A DNA stretch of 33,535 bases from NCBI GenBank assembly GCA_015295805.1, contig DVEF01000071.1, positions 1-33,535 of the forward strand. The letters run 5' to 3'. The DNA is from Geminocystis sp. M7585_C2015_104. GTDB lineage: Bacteria > Cyanobacteriota > Cyanobacteriia > Cyanobacteriales > Cyanobacteriaceae. Under the pieces are notes generated by a model. It made no database searches, was not told the DNA's origin, and saw only the letters and a program-made list of their open reading frames with translations. The translations under genes and the position numbers were made by a program. Below, one piece after another: positions 26,517 through 33,535 of this stretch; the stretch's first letter is position 1, and each line of letters starts with the position of its first letter.

Positions 26517-26747
26517 CTATTGGTTTTTGCCTTTCAGCCGGTAGGTGATTCTCCCCTTAGTCAGGTCATAGGGGGTGAGTTCCACCTTGACTCGGTCTCC
26601 GGGGAGGATTTTAATGTAGTTGCGGCGAATTTTGCCAGCAATATGGGCTAATACATTAAAACCATTATCCAAGTCTACCCTAAACATAGCGTTAGGAAGA
26701 GACTCGGTGACCGTGCCTTCCATTTCAATAAGGTCTTTTTTAGACAT
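26517..26747 (-). CDS. infA: Translation initiation factor IF-1
   Basis: 76 residues from the ATG at 26747; an in-frame TTG two codons earlier is unlikely. The OB-fold sequence [40 protein letters not shown] and [20 protein letters not shown] is typical. IF-1 binds the 30S A site during initiation. A GAGGGG tract lies upstream. It lies between adk (95 bp, with an inverted repeat) and rpmJ (89 bp, with a promoter). Confidence 0.97.
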   Translation of the reverse strand: MSKKDLIEMEGTVTESLPNAMFRVDLDNGFNVLAHIAGKIRRNYIKILPGDRVKVELTPYDLTKGRITYRLKGKNQ

Positions 26748-26793
26748 AAACAACCCCTCTGTCTCAGTCTTCTACAATAGCCGTCGTTGTCAA

Positions 26794-26829
26794 TGTTACC
26801 AAAATTTACATTGATTTGACACGGTAACA
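26794..26829. repeat. Inverted repeat between adk and infA
   Basis: TGTTACC (26794-26800) and GGTAACA (26823-26829) are perfect reverse complements 22 bases apart. On the minus strand TTGTTA, 16 bases, TAAATT overlaps them and could be a weak promoter for infA, with the repeat arms as an operator. Tentative. Confidence 0.35.
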
Positions 26830-26842
26830 ATTTGGACTGGGA

Positions 26843-27406
26843 CTAAGACTGAGCCGACTTGATGAGGGATTCAATTTCGTTGGTTATTTCTGCTGGTGGT
26901 CGATTCCCGTTTACAGTTTTCAAAAGGCCTACATTTTTATAATATTCGACAAGGGGGGCTGTTTGCTCTCTGTACACACCCAGACGGTGACGGATGGTCT
27001 GTTCCGTGTCGTCTTTTCTGCCACGGGCTAGTAGTCGTTGGAGGATGACCTCGTCGGGTACGTCCAGATTGATGACCAGGTGGCAGGGTTGCTGAATTTT
27101 GGCCAGCAACTGGGCCAGGAATTCCGCCTGGGCGACATTGCGGGGGAAGCCATCCAAGACCCATCCCTGTTTTGCTTTTTCCCCCTGCAAAGTCTCGGAT
27201 ATCAAGTCTAGGATTAGGTCATCTGGCACAAGATCCCCCTTGTCCACATAGGTTTTTGCCTTTAGTCCCAAAGGGGTTCCCTGGGCTATGGCATTTCTCA
27301 AAATGTCACCTGTTGAAATATGAAGTATTCCAAATCTCTCTGCTATCAGTTGCCCCTGGGTGCCCTTGCCAGCCCCGGGTGGGCCTAGAAAGATCACTCT
27401 TGCCAT
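26843..27406 (-). CDS. adk: Adenylate kinase, short-lid form
   Basis: 187 residues. It catalyses ATP + AMP to 2 ADP in the cytosol. The P-loop is GPPGAGKGTQ (residues 8-17), with the AMP-binding segment ISTGDILR and the DGFPRNVAQAE motif. The lid is very short (RGRKDDTEQTI after RLLA), lacking the zinc-finger lid of many Gram-positive enzymes, hence below the 210-220 residues of long-form enzymes. It is placed directly after secY (30 bp), the usual position in the spc operon. Confidence 0.97.
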   Translation of the reverse strand: MARVIFLGPPGAGKGTQGQLIAERFGILHISTGDILRNAIAQGTPLGLKAKTYVDKGDLVPDDLILDLISETLQGEKAKQGWVLDGFPRNVAQAEFLAQLLAKIQQPCHLVINLDVPDEVILQRLLARGRKDDTEQTIRHRLGVYREQTAPLVEYYKNVGLLKTVNGNRPPAEITNEIESLIKSAQS

Positions 27407-27436
27407 GATTTTCTCTATAGAGAGTTACATTAATAG

Positions 27437-28750
27437 TTACTGCTTAACCATGCCCTCATAACGTTGGGAGATGACGTAGGTTTGTACCTGTTTAGCAGTG
27501 TCAATGGCCACACCTACTAGGATGAGTAGGGAAGTAGCACCAAAACCCTGAAAAGTGGTCACACCAGTTGCTTTTTCCACAAAGGTGGGAACGGTAGCCA
27601 CCACAGTCAGGAAGATTGCCCCGAGGAAGGTAAGGCGATTCAATACCCCCTCCAGATAGGCTACAGTGGCCTTACCCGGACGTATTCCAGGAATACTGGC
27701 TCCTATTTTTTTCAGGTTGTCGGCAATGTCCTCCGGATTGGAGATGAGGGAGGCATAGAAATAACTGAAAAATAGGATCAAAAGGGAGTAGACCACCACA
27801 TACCAGATTGTACCGGGTCTGAGGGCGAAAGCAATCTGGTTGATAATATTATTAATGGCGGTTTCTTTGGTCAACCCGGCCAGGGAAGAGGGCAAAACCA
27901 ACACCGCTGAGGCGAATATGATGGGCATTACTCCGCCCTGGTTGAGTCTTAGGGGCAAATAACTAGTTTTTTCCCGATATAGTCTTCTGCCTACTTGACG
28001 ACGGGCTATAATGATGGGAATGCGACGAGTACCCTCTTGAACGAAGACTATACCCACAATCATCACCAGGAATACGGCCATGAGGATGATGACCTGGGCC
28101 ACGGCTTGACGTCCTCCAGTTTGGGCATAATCGATGGTGTTGGCTAGGGTGCGGGGCAGTACGGCTACAATGTTGACAAATATGAGCAGGGATGCCCCGT
28201 TACCGATTCCTCTGTCTGTGATCAGCTCAGAAATCCACATGACGAACATGGAACCGGCAGAGATGGCCAACACTGTTTCGATGACAAACCAGATACTGTA
28301 ATTGAGGGCGTAGGGGCGCAATAGTCCTACGGCAATGCCGGTGCCCTGTATCACCGCCCATCCCAAGGCGACATAGCGGGTTATTTGGGCGATTTTCCGT
28401 CGTCCTATCTCCCCTTCATTTTTTTGTAGCTCCTCCAGGGCGGGGATAGCCGAGGTCAGCAGTTGCATAATGATAGAGGCGTTGATATAGGGTAGGATCC
28501 CCAGGGCGAAAATGCCCACAGTCACTAGCCCTCCCCCGGTGAAGATGTCTAAAAAGCCGATAAAGGGGGAGTTGACAATAGCATTGGCAAAGGCCTCTCG
28601 ATCAATCCCCGGCACAGGAATATAAATCCCTAGCCGTGCCAAGATGAGTAGCCCAAGGGTGATGAGGACACGACGGCGCAACCCGGCCGCCTGGGCCATC
28701 TGCAGGAAGGTTTCTTGGGCCGTGGGAGTTCTTTCTCTGCTTACAACCAT
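27437..28750 (-). CDS. secY: Preprotein translocase subunit SecY
   Basis: 437 residues from the ATG at 28750 (MVVSRERTPTAQETF), which matches the cyanobacterial family start I recall. A GTG at 28798 would add 16 residues and neither has a clear ribosome-binding site, so the start is moderately sure. SecY is the channel of the Sec translocon, found in both plasma and thylakoid membranes. About ten membrane spans are visible, with the plug-region IYIPVPGIDREAF and cytosolic-loop motifs such as IIIARRQVGRRLY. It follows rplO and precedes adk, as is usual in the spc operon. Confidence 0.96.
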   Translation of the reverse strand: MVVSRERTPTAQETFLQMAQAAGLRRRVLITLGLLILARLGIYIPVPGIDREAFANAIVNSPFIGFLDIFTGGGLVTVGIFALGILPYINASIIMQLLTSAIPALEELQKNEGEIGRRKIAQITRYVALGWAVIQGTGIAVGLLRPYALNYSIWFVIETVLAISAGSMFVMWISELITDRGIGNGASLLIFVNIVAVLPRTLANTIDYAQTGGRQAVAQVIILMAVFLVMIVGIVFVQEGTRRIPIIIARRQVGRRLYREKTSYLPLRLNQGGVMPIIFASAVLVLPSSLAGLTKETAINNIINQIAFALRPGTIWYVVVYSLLILFFSYFYASLISNPEDIADNLKKIGASIPGIRPGKATVAYLEGVLNRLTFLGAIFLTVVATVPTFVEKATGVTTFQGFGATSLLILVGVAIDTAKQVQTYVISQRYEGMVKQ

Positions 28751-28877
28751 AGTTTTTGCTTGGTAAGGGACTTCGAATCGTGCCAAAAGACGGAACACCG
28801 TTTTAATTGATTTCTATCTTGACATTAATTGGTTAGTATTGGGGAAACCGGTGTCCGCTGGCGATTGATTTGGCGGT

Positions 28878-29321
28878 CTAGGGCTGAGAAATGGTCCCAC
28901 CAGCCGCCTCTATTTTGGCTTTAGCAGACTCACTCCAGGCGGCAGCCTTGATGTGGAGGGGGATATTTATCTCCCCTCGGCCAAGGACTTTCAGGGGGCC
29001 GTCATTGCTGGTGACAATTCCGGCGGACATGAGGGAGTCGAGGGTTACTTCGGAATTGGGGGGCAAATCTTTTAGCTGATCCAGGTTGACAATGGTGTAT
29101 TCTTTGCGGTTGACCACTGTGAAGTGTTTGAGTTTGGGAAGGCGACGATAAAGGGGCATTTGTCCGCCTTCAAAACCGGGTTTTATGCCGCTGCCGGAAC
29201 GGGATTTTTGCCCTCTCATCCCGAAACCACAACTGGCCCCCTGGCCGGCGGAAATGCCTCTTCCGACGCGACGACGACGTTTTTTGGATTTGGGGTTAGG
29301 AGCTAATTGATGGAGTCTCAT
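28878..29321 (-). CDS. rplO: 50S ribosomal protein L15
   Basis: 147 residues: [40 protein letters not shown] and [18 protein letters not shown] are diagnostic. L15 organises 23S rRNA early in assembly. It begins 10 bp after rpsE with no rpmD (L30) between them; cyanobacteria lack L30. Confidence 0.98.
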   Translation of the reverse strand: MRLHQLAPNPKSKKRRRRVGRGISAGQGASCGFGMRGQKSRSGSGIKPGFEGGQMPLYRRLPKLKHFTVVNRKEYTIVNLDQLKDLPPNSEVTLDSLMSAGIVTSNDGPLKVLGRGEINIPLHIKAAAWSESAKAKIEAAGGTISQP

Positions 29322-29331
29322 ACTGTTTTAC

Positions 29332-29874
29332 TCAAGAGAAAATGTGCTGTAGAGGGATGTCTCTTTCTTTAGACACTTGGGAGAAACTGCGGACTTGCTG
29401 GAGTGCCTTAATGGTCGCCCTGGCGTTGTTGAGGGGATTATTGGAGCCTAACTGTTTGGCCAGGATGTTTTTTATGCCAGCTAGTTCCAGGACTGTGCGT
29501 ACGGAGCCACCGGCAATTACACCAGTGCCAGGGGCTGCTGGTCTCATAAACACGGTGGCACTGCCGTAACTGGCTTGGGCAGCGTGGGGTATGGACTCGT
29601 CCTTGTTAATTTTGACAGAGATGATGTTTTTCTTACCGTCGGCTACTGCTTTACGTACGGCGTTTATGACATCACCGGCCTTGCCGACGCCCACACCCAC
29701 TTGTCCTCTTTCGTTGCCCACTACCACAATGGCACGGAAGCTAAGTTTTTTACCGCCCTGAACCACTTTGCTTACACGGCGGATTTGGACAACCCTTTCT
29801 AGCCATTGGGTTTCTTTTTTCTCCTTCCGTTTTTTTTGTTTAGTTTTACTGCGTTGTTCTTGTTCCTTTGCCAT
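29332..29874 (-). CDS. rpsE: 30S ribosomal protein S5
   Basis: 180 residues. A Lys/Gln-rich N-terminal extension (about 1-22) precedes the double-stranded-RNA-binding domain ([40 protein letters not shown]) and the C-terminal domain ([20 protein letters not shown]). S5 lies at the mRNA entry site and affects decoding accuracy. It sits between rplR and rplO. Confidence 0.98.
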   Translation of the reverse strand: MAKEQEQRSKTKQKKRKEKKETQWLERVVQIRRVSKVVQGGKKLSFRAIVVVGNERGQVGVGVGKAGDVINAVRKAVADGKKNIISVKINKDESIPHAAQASYGSATVFMRPAAPGTGVIAGGSVRTVLELAGIKNILAKQLGSNNPLNNARATIKALQQVRSFSQVSKERDIPLQHIFS

Positions 29875-29886
29875 AGTATTTTCCCC

Positions 29887-30249
29887 TTAGAAATTAAGAC
29901 CGGCTTCACGGGCACCTTCGGCTAGAGCTTTTACGCGCCCATGGTACAAAAAGCCCCCGCGATCGAACACCACCTTGTCAATGCCCTTAGCTAGAGCCCT
30001 TTGGGCGATCAACCTGCCCACTTCTCTTGCGGCGGCACAGTCAGAGGTGGAGGTCAATTTTCCCCTCAATTCCTTGTCAAGGGTGGAGGCTGCCACTAGG
30101 GTATGTTGAGCTACGTCGTCAATAATCTGGGCATATATATGGAGATTGGAACGATAAACAGCCAGGCGAGGGCGTTCAGGGGTGCCCTTAATTTTCTTGC
30201 GAATCCTTAGGTGACGACGTTTTATTAGTTCTCTACGACTGGTAACCAT
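29887..30249 (-). CDS. rplR: 50S ribosomal protein L18
   Basis: 120 residues with the 5S-rRNA-binding family features [34 protein letters not shown] and [20 protein letters not shown]. It starts 2 bases after rplF, so translation is probably coupled. Confidence 0.98.
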   Translation of the reverse strand: MVTSRRELIKRRHLRIRKKIKGTPERPRLAVYRSNLHIYAQIIDDVAQHTLVAASTLDKELRGKLTSTSDCAAAREVGRLIAQRALAKGIDKVVFDRGGFLYHGRVKALAEGAREAGLNF

Positions 30250-30251
30250 TT

Positions 30252-30800
30252 TTATTTCTTCCCTGACTTACCGGTTTTACCTACTTTTCGTCTCACGAAC
30301 TCGCCCACGTAGCGGATCCCCTTGCCCTTGTAAACTTCGGGGGGACGAACGGCACGGATGCGGGCGGCCACATTGCCCACCAGCTCCTTGTCTATTCCCG
30401 AGACAACCACCTCGGTGTTGTTGTTGACGGCTACGTTAATCTGGGGAGGCATTTCCATTTCTACGGGTTTACTATAACCCACATTGAGAATCAATTTTTT
30501 CCCTTGACAGGAGGCACGGTAGCCCACCCCTTGGATTTCCAGTTTTTTTTCAAACCCTTGTGTTACTCCTTGTATCATGTTGTACACAAGAGTCCGACAA
30601 AGACCGTGTCTCTCCCTCGCAGTACGGCTGTCGTTCTCTCGCTCTACTCTGAGCTCTTGACCTTCCACATGTACTTTGACCAGGGGTGGAAGGGTGCGGG
30701 AGAGGGTGCCTTTTGGCCCTTTAACCTCTACATATTGCCCCTCCACCTTTACTTGAACCTGTGGTGGGATAGCTATAGGACGTTTTCCAATACGAGACAT
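30252..30800 (-). CDS. rplF: 50S ribosomal protein L6
   Basis: 182 residues: [20 protein letters not shown], the duplicated beta-sheet domains ([33 protein letters not shown]) and [20 protein letters not shown] near the end. L6 binds near the sarcin-ricin loop and the factor-binding site. It lies between rpsH (30 bp) and rplR. Confidence 0.98.
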   Translation of the reverse strand: MSRIGKRPIAIPPQVQVKVEGQYVEVKGPKGTLSRTLPPLVKVHVEGQELRVERENDSRTARERHGLCRTLVYNMIQGVTQGFEKKLEIQGVGYRASCQGKKLILNVGYSKPVEMEMPPQINVAVNNNTEVVVSGIDKELVGNVAARIRAVRPPEVYKGKGIRYVGEFVRRKVGKTGKSGKK

Positions 30801-30830
30801 GGTTTGTTCTGTTTGATGGACAAAATACTA

Positions 30831-31229
30831 CTACCAGATATAGCAGAGGACTTCGCCTCCGATTCCCAGTTTTCTGGCTTTTCTGTCGGTCATAACCCCG
30901 CTAGAGGTAGAGAGGATGGCCACGCCAATCCCTCCCAAAACCCTAGGCAGGTCTTTTTTGGCATAAATGCGTAAACCGGGTTTGCTGACCCTACGGATGT
31001 GGTGGATTACTGGTTGGCGGTTTTTCCCCTTGTATTTGAGGGAAATAACAAGATTTTTCTTGACTCCTTCGCCTACTTCTTCATAGCCGCTGATGAATCC
31101 TTCTTCTTTGAGGACTTCGGCTATGTTCCGGGTCATCTTCGTGCTGGGCACTGTCACGGTGGGATGACGCACGGCACAGGCGTTGCGGATGCGGGTCAGC
31201 ATGTCGGAAATAGTGTCGTGTGCTGGCAT
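30831..31229 (-). CDS. rpsH: 30S ribosomal protein S8
   Basis: 132 residues: [20 protein letters not shown], the middle segment [12 protein letters not shown]-like ([20 protein letters not shown]) and the C-terminal [20 protein letters not shown]-type core ending [10 protein letters not shown]8 binds 16S rRNA helix 21 and, in Escherichia coli, represses the spc operon by binding its own message near rplE. It follows rplE directly, without rpsN (S14) between them, as in other cyanobacteria. Confidence 0.98.
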   Translation of the reverse strand: MPAHDTISDMLTRIRNACAVRHPTVTVPSTKMTRNIAEVLKEEGFISGYEEVGEGVKKNLVISLKYKGKNRQPVIHHIRRVSKPGLRIYAKKDLPRVLGGIGVAILSTSSGVMTDRKARKLGIGGEVLCYIW

Positions 31230-31268
31230 TCTTTTTTTTCCTTTTCTCGTTCCTCTATTACCTCAGGA

Positions 31269-31811
31269 TTATTTTTGACGGAAAGGCATTCCCATTTCTT
31301 TTAAGAGAGCCCTTGCCTCCTCATCCGTGTTAGCACTAGTGACGATGGTGATGTCAAAACCACGGATTTGGTCGATGGAATCGTAGTCTACTTCCGGGAA
31401 GATAAGTTGTTCTCGGATGCCGAGGGAGTAGTTCCCCCGTCCGTCGAAACTGTTGGGATCTAGGCCTCGGAAGTCGCGGATGCGAGGAAGGGCTAGGTTG
31501 ATGAGACGGTCTAGGAAGGAGTACATTTTTTCTCTTCTGAGGGTTACCATGAGGCCCACCGGCATTCCTTTGCGGATTTTGAAGCCGGCAATGGCCTTTT
31601 TGGCACGGGTAACCACTGGTCTTTGCCCTGTGATCATTGCGATTTCATTTATAGAGGACTCCAGGGCTTTGGCATTTTGAGATGCTTCCCCTAAACCCCT
31701 GTTCAGTACCACCTTGATGACCTTGGGTACTTGGTGGATGTTGGTGTAGCCGAACTGTTGGATGAGTTTAGGGACTATGGTTTCTTGATAATAGGTCTTA
31801 AGTCTGGACAT
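31269..31811 (-). CDS. rplE: 50S ribosomal protein L5
   Basis: 180 residues: [40 protein letters not shown], and the C-terminal [20 protein letters not shown] and [14 protein letters not shown]5 holds 5S rRNA in the central protuberance and contacts the P-site tRNA. It lies between rplX (60 bp) and rpsH (39 bp). Confidence 0.98.
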   Translation of the reverse strand: MSRLKTYYQETIVPKLIQQFGYTNIHQVPKVIKVVLNRGLGEASQNAKALESSINEIAMITGQRPVVTRAKKAIAGFKIRKGMPVGLMVTLRREKMYSFLDRLINLALPRIRDFRGLDPNSFDGRGNYSLGIREQLIFPEVDYDSIDQIRGFDITIVTSANTDEEARALLKEMGMPFRQK

Positions 31812-31871
31812 TACAACAAAAACTCCTTAGGAGTGGATAAAAGGAGGATTGGCAAGAGAGTTTGCTGCGAA

Positions 31872-32231
31872 CTAGTCGATGATCTCGCCGGTTTTCTTTA
31901 GTTTTCTTACTTTTCTGCCGTCTTCAGTGATGACGTAGTTGAAACGGCTAGCTACTTTAGCTTTTTCGGAGTACAACATCACCTTAGAGCTGTGGATGGG
32001 GGCTTCAAAGGTGATGATTTGGCCAGTTTCGCCTTCTCTACGGGGTTTTTGGTGCTTAGTACGAATGTTTACCCCCTTAACTATAACGGTGCTGTTTTTT
32101 GGGAAAGCTTTGAGGACTTCCCCCACTTTGCCCTTGTCTTTGCCAGATATGACCTGGACTAAATCGCCTTTTTTCACGTGCATTTTATAGCGGGTGGGGT
32201 GTTTTTTTTGTTTTCGTCTTGACGGTCTCAT
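31872..32231 (-). CDS. rplX: 50S ribosomal protein L24
   Basis: 119 residues from the ATG at 32231, backed by a GGAGG site inside the end of rplN; an internal start at MHVKKGD is possible but lacks such a site. The KOW motif is in [21 protein letters not shown]24 starts 50S assembly. A 15-residue basic N-terminal extension precedes the core domain. Confidence 0.97.
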   Translation of the reverse strand: MRPSRRKQKKHPTRYKMHVKKGDLVQVISGKDKGKVGEVLKAFPKNSTVIVKGVNIRTKHQKPRREGETGQIITFEAPIHSSKVMLYSEKAKVASRFNYVITEDGRKVRKLKKTGEIID

Positions 32232-32234
32232 GGT

Positions 32235-32603
32235 CTAGATTACCTCCGGTGCCAGAGAGATGATTTTGGTGAAGTTTTTGTCACGCAATTCCCGGGCTAC
32301 GGGGCCAAACACACGAGTCCCTCTGGGGTTGTTGTCTTTGTTGATAATGACTGCGGCATTATCGTCAAAACGGATACTCATGCCGCTGGGACGCTTTACA
32401 GTTTGTTTAGTTCTGACCACCACTGCCCTGACAATGTCGGATTTTTTGACGGGCATATTGGGGATGGCCTCTTTCACCACAGCCACTATTACATCCCCTA
32501 GGCTTGCATATCTGGCATTACCAGTGGACAGGACCCTGAGGCACATGATTTTCCGTGCCCCGGTGTTGTCGGCAACGTTGAGATAGGTCTGTTTCTGGAT
32601 CAT
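32235..32603 (-). CDS. rplN: 50S ribosomal protein L14
   Basis: 122 residues, the invariant family length: [40 protein letters not shown] and [21 protein letters not shown]14 lies at the subunit interface. It lies between rpsQ (32 bp) and rplX (3 bp). Confidence 0.98.
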   Translation of the reverse strand: MIQKQTYLNVADNTGARKIMCLRVLSTGNARYASLGDVIVAVVKEAIPNMPVKKSDIVRAVVVRTKQTVKRPSGMSIRFDDNAAVIINKDNNPRGTRVFGPVARELRDKNFTKIISLAPEVI

Positions 32604-32635
32604 ATTCGAATACAGTCAATATACGGTACTGTTAT

Positions 32636-32884
32636 TTAGACTACTTTGCGTTCGAGGATTTCTACCACAATCCAGCGTTTAGTTTTGCTGAGGGGACGGG
32701 TTTCGCGTATGAGGACTTTATCCCCTTCGCGACATTGGTTTTCTGGATCGTGGGCTTTATATTTTTTGGTTTTGACTACGATTTTTTTGTATTTTGGGTG
32801 GGGGGCACGGTTTTCCACCGCCACTACTGCGGTTTTATCCATTTTTGTGCTTACCACCACTCCTATTCTTTCCTTGACAGCCAT
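32636..32884 (-). CDS. rpsQ: 30S ribosomal protein S17
   Basis: 82 residues: an OB-fold protein with [40 protein letters not shown] and [20 protein letters not shown]. It binds 16S rRNA early in assembly. It lies between rpmC (16 bp) and rplN. Confidence 0.98.
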   Translation of the reverse strand: MAVKERIGVVVSTKMDKTAVVAVENRAPHPKYKKIVVKTKKYKAHDPENQCREGDKVLIRETRPLSKTKRWIVVEILERKVV

Positions 32885-32900
32885 AGGTCACTTCCCGTGG

Positions 32901-33164
32901 TTACTCTTCGCCTTTTTGCTCGGTTTTTTGCTCGGTTTTTTGGTCAGTTTTTTTGCCGGTGCGTATTCCTTTCATCCGCTCAGTTTTGACAGTGAGTAGC
33001 TGGGCAATCCAACGTTTGGTGTGCCTGAATTCATGGGGCTTTTCCAAACGTCCTAGGGATTGCTGTAGGCGGAGTTGGAATAGTTTCTTCTTGGCATTGA
33101 GAATTTCCTGCTCCAACTCCTCGTCACTCAATTTTCTTGCTTCCTCTATTTTTCTGAAGGCCAT
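32901..33164 (-). CDS. rpmC: 50S ribosomal protein L29 with a repeat-built tail
   Basis: 87 residues; the core (MAFRKIEEARKLSDEELEQE, FQLRLQQSLGRLEKPHEF, RWIAQLLTVKTERM) is normal L29, a helical hairpin at the tunnel exit. The C terminus adds about 15 residues built of KTDQ-KTEQ-KTEQ-KGEE, coded by tandem 12-base units (about 32905-32955). The family is usually 60-75 residues, so the tail is an expansion. It lies between rplP and rpsQ. Confidence 0.96.
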   Translation of the reverse strand: MAFRKIEEARKLSDEELEQEILNAKKKLFQLRLQQSLGRLEKPHEFRHTKRWIAQLLTVKTERMKGIRTGKKTDQKTEQKTEQKGEE

Positions 33165-33170
33165 AGTAGT

Positions 33171-33535
33171 CTAGAATCCCTCCGTTCTGCTGACGAACTT
33201 GGTTTTAATGGGTAGTTTATCTGCTGCCAGCCGTAGGGCTTCTCTTGCGCTTTCCTCTGAAATACCTGCTACTTCAAATAGTATACGCCCTGGTTTAACC
33301 ACGGCCACCCAGTATTCGGGGTTGCCCTTTCCTGAGCCCATACGGGTTTCTGCTGGCCGCATGGTGACGGGTTTATCGGGGAAGATGCGAATCCAGAGTT
33401 TTCCGCCCCGACGGACATAACGGGTAATCACCCTTCTGGCCGCTTCTATTTGACGGGCGGTCATCCAACAGGGCTCAATGGCTTGGAGGCCATAATCGCC
33501 GAAGTTAATGGTATTGCCCCGGTAGGCGTCACCCT
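33171..33535 (-). CDS. rplP: 50S ribosomal protein L16, N terminus cut off
   Basis: The frame stays open to the right edge of the window: [20 protein letters not shown], then [39 protein letters not shown] and [21 protein letters not shown], the L16 signature. The ATG at 33464 is internal, since conserved L16 sequence precedes it; about 18 N-terminal residues are missing. L16 shapes the A site and peptidyl-transferase region. Upstream genes of the S10 part of the operon (rpsC and others) should lie beyond the window. Confidence 0.97.
   Translation of the reverse strand, partial: GDAYRGNTINFGDYGLQAIEPCWMTARQIEAARRVITRYVRRGGKLWIRIFPDKPVTMRPAETRMGSGKGNPEYWVAVVKPGRILFEVAGISEESAREALRLAADKLPIKTKFVSRTEGF

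Noticed and set aside
1-33535. CRISPR array, tRNA, rRNA, intact insertion sequence, HIP1 repeats
   Set aside because: None found by eye; GCGATCG half-matches at about 15407 and 29959 are not full HIP1 sites.

Overview
The window is chromosomal DNA of a unicellular-type cyanobacterium. The evidence is allophycocyanin genes (apcA, apcB, apcC), a cyanobacterial nitrate ABC transporter (nrtA-nrtB-nrtC-nrtD, with an NrtC that carries an NrtA-like tail), ndhD1, an SLH-domain porin, a Ycf49-like protein and a cyanobacterial-style S10/spc/alpha ribosomal operon without rpsN, rpmD or rpsD. Base composition is moderate, and no HIP1 octamer (GCGATCGC) was seen. Genus cannot be fixed from this; a Geminocystis/Cyanobacterium-like relative is only a guess.

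Layout. 1-3336 (+): an unfamiliar three-gene cassette: the 3' part of an actin/Hsp70-fold ATPase, a zinc-ribbon coiled-coil protein and a membrane-anchored coiled-coil protein. The last two share a C-terminal domain. 3610-5190 (+): ndhD1. 5259-6878 (-): SLH/OprB-type porin with its own terminator. 6879-8425: a 1.5 kb AT-rich, gene-poor segment bounded by two direct copies of a short element, holding only doubtful small ORFs. 8426-9619 (-): larC, divergent from nrtABCD (9845-14984, +). 15245-16737 (+): apcA-apcB-apcC with structured spacers. 16802-17101 (-): Ycf49-like; divergent iaaA (17186-18154, +) overlaps the 3' end of mfd (18137-21652, -) by 18 bp. 21898-33535 (-): ribosomal and housekeeping operon, read right to left: rplP (cut by the window edge), rpmC, rpsQ, rplN, rplX, rplE, rpsH, rplF, rplR, rpsE, rplO, secY, adk, infA, rpmJ, rpsM, rpsK, rpoA, rplQ, truA, rplM, rpsI, rpmE. 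The 37-residue rpmJ gene is easily missed by ORF length cut-offs.

How it works together. Nitrate import feeds nitrogen assimilation. The allophycocyanin genes beside it make the nitrogen-rich core of the phycobilisome. ndhD1 serves NDH-1 electron flow. The long minus-strand operon supplies ribosome, RNA polymerase and translocon parts and appears to have at least one internal promoter, before rpmJ.

Most worth following up: the actin-like ATPase cassette with its duplicated C-terminal domain; a strongly base-paired element between rpmE and mfd; a 14-bp tandem repeat between rpoA and rplQ; mutually exclusive pairings in the apcB-apcC spacer; and the repeat-bounded AT-rich segment. No CRISPR array, tRNA, rRNA or intact insertion sequence was found. 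All calls come from reading the sequence and from family knowledge; no database search was run.
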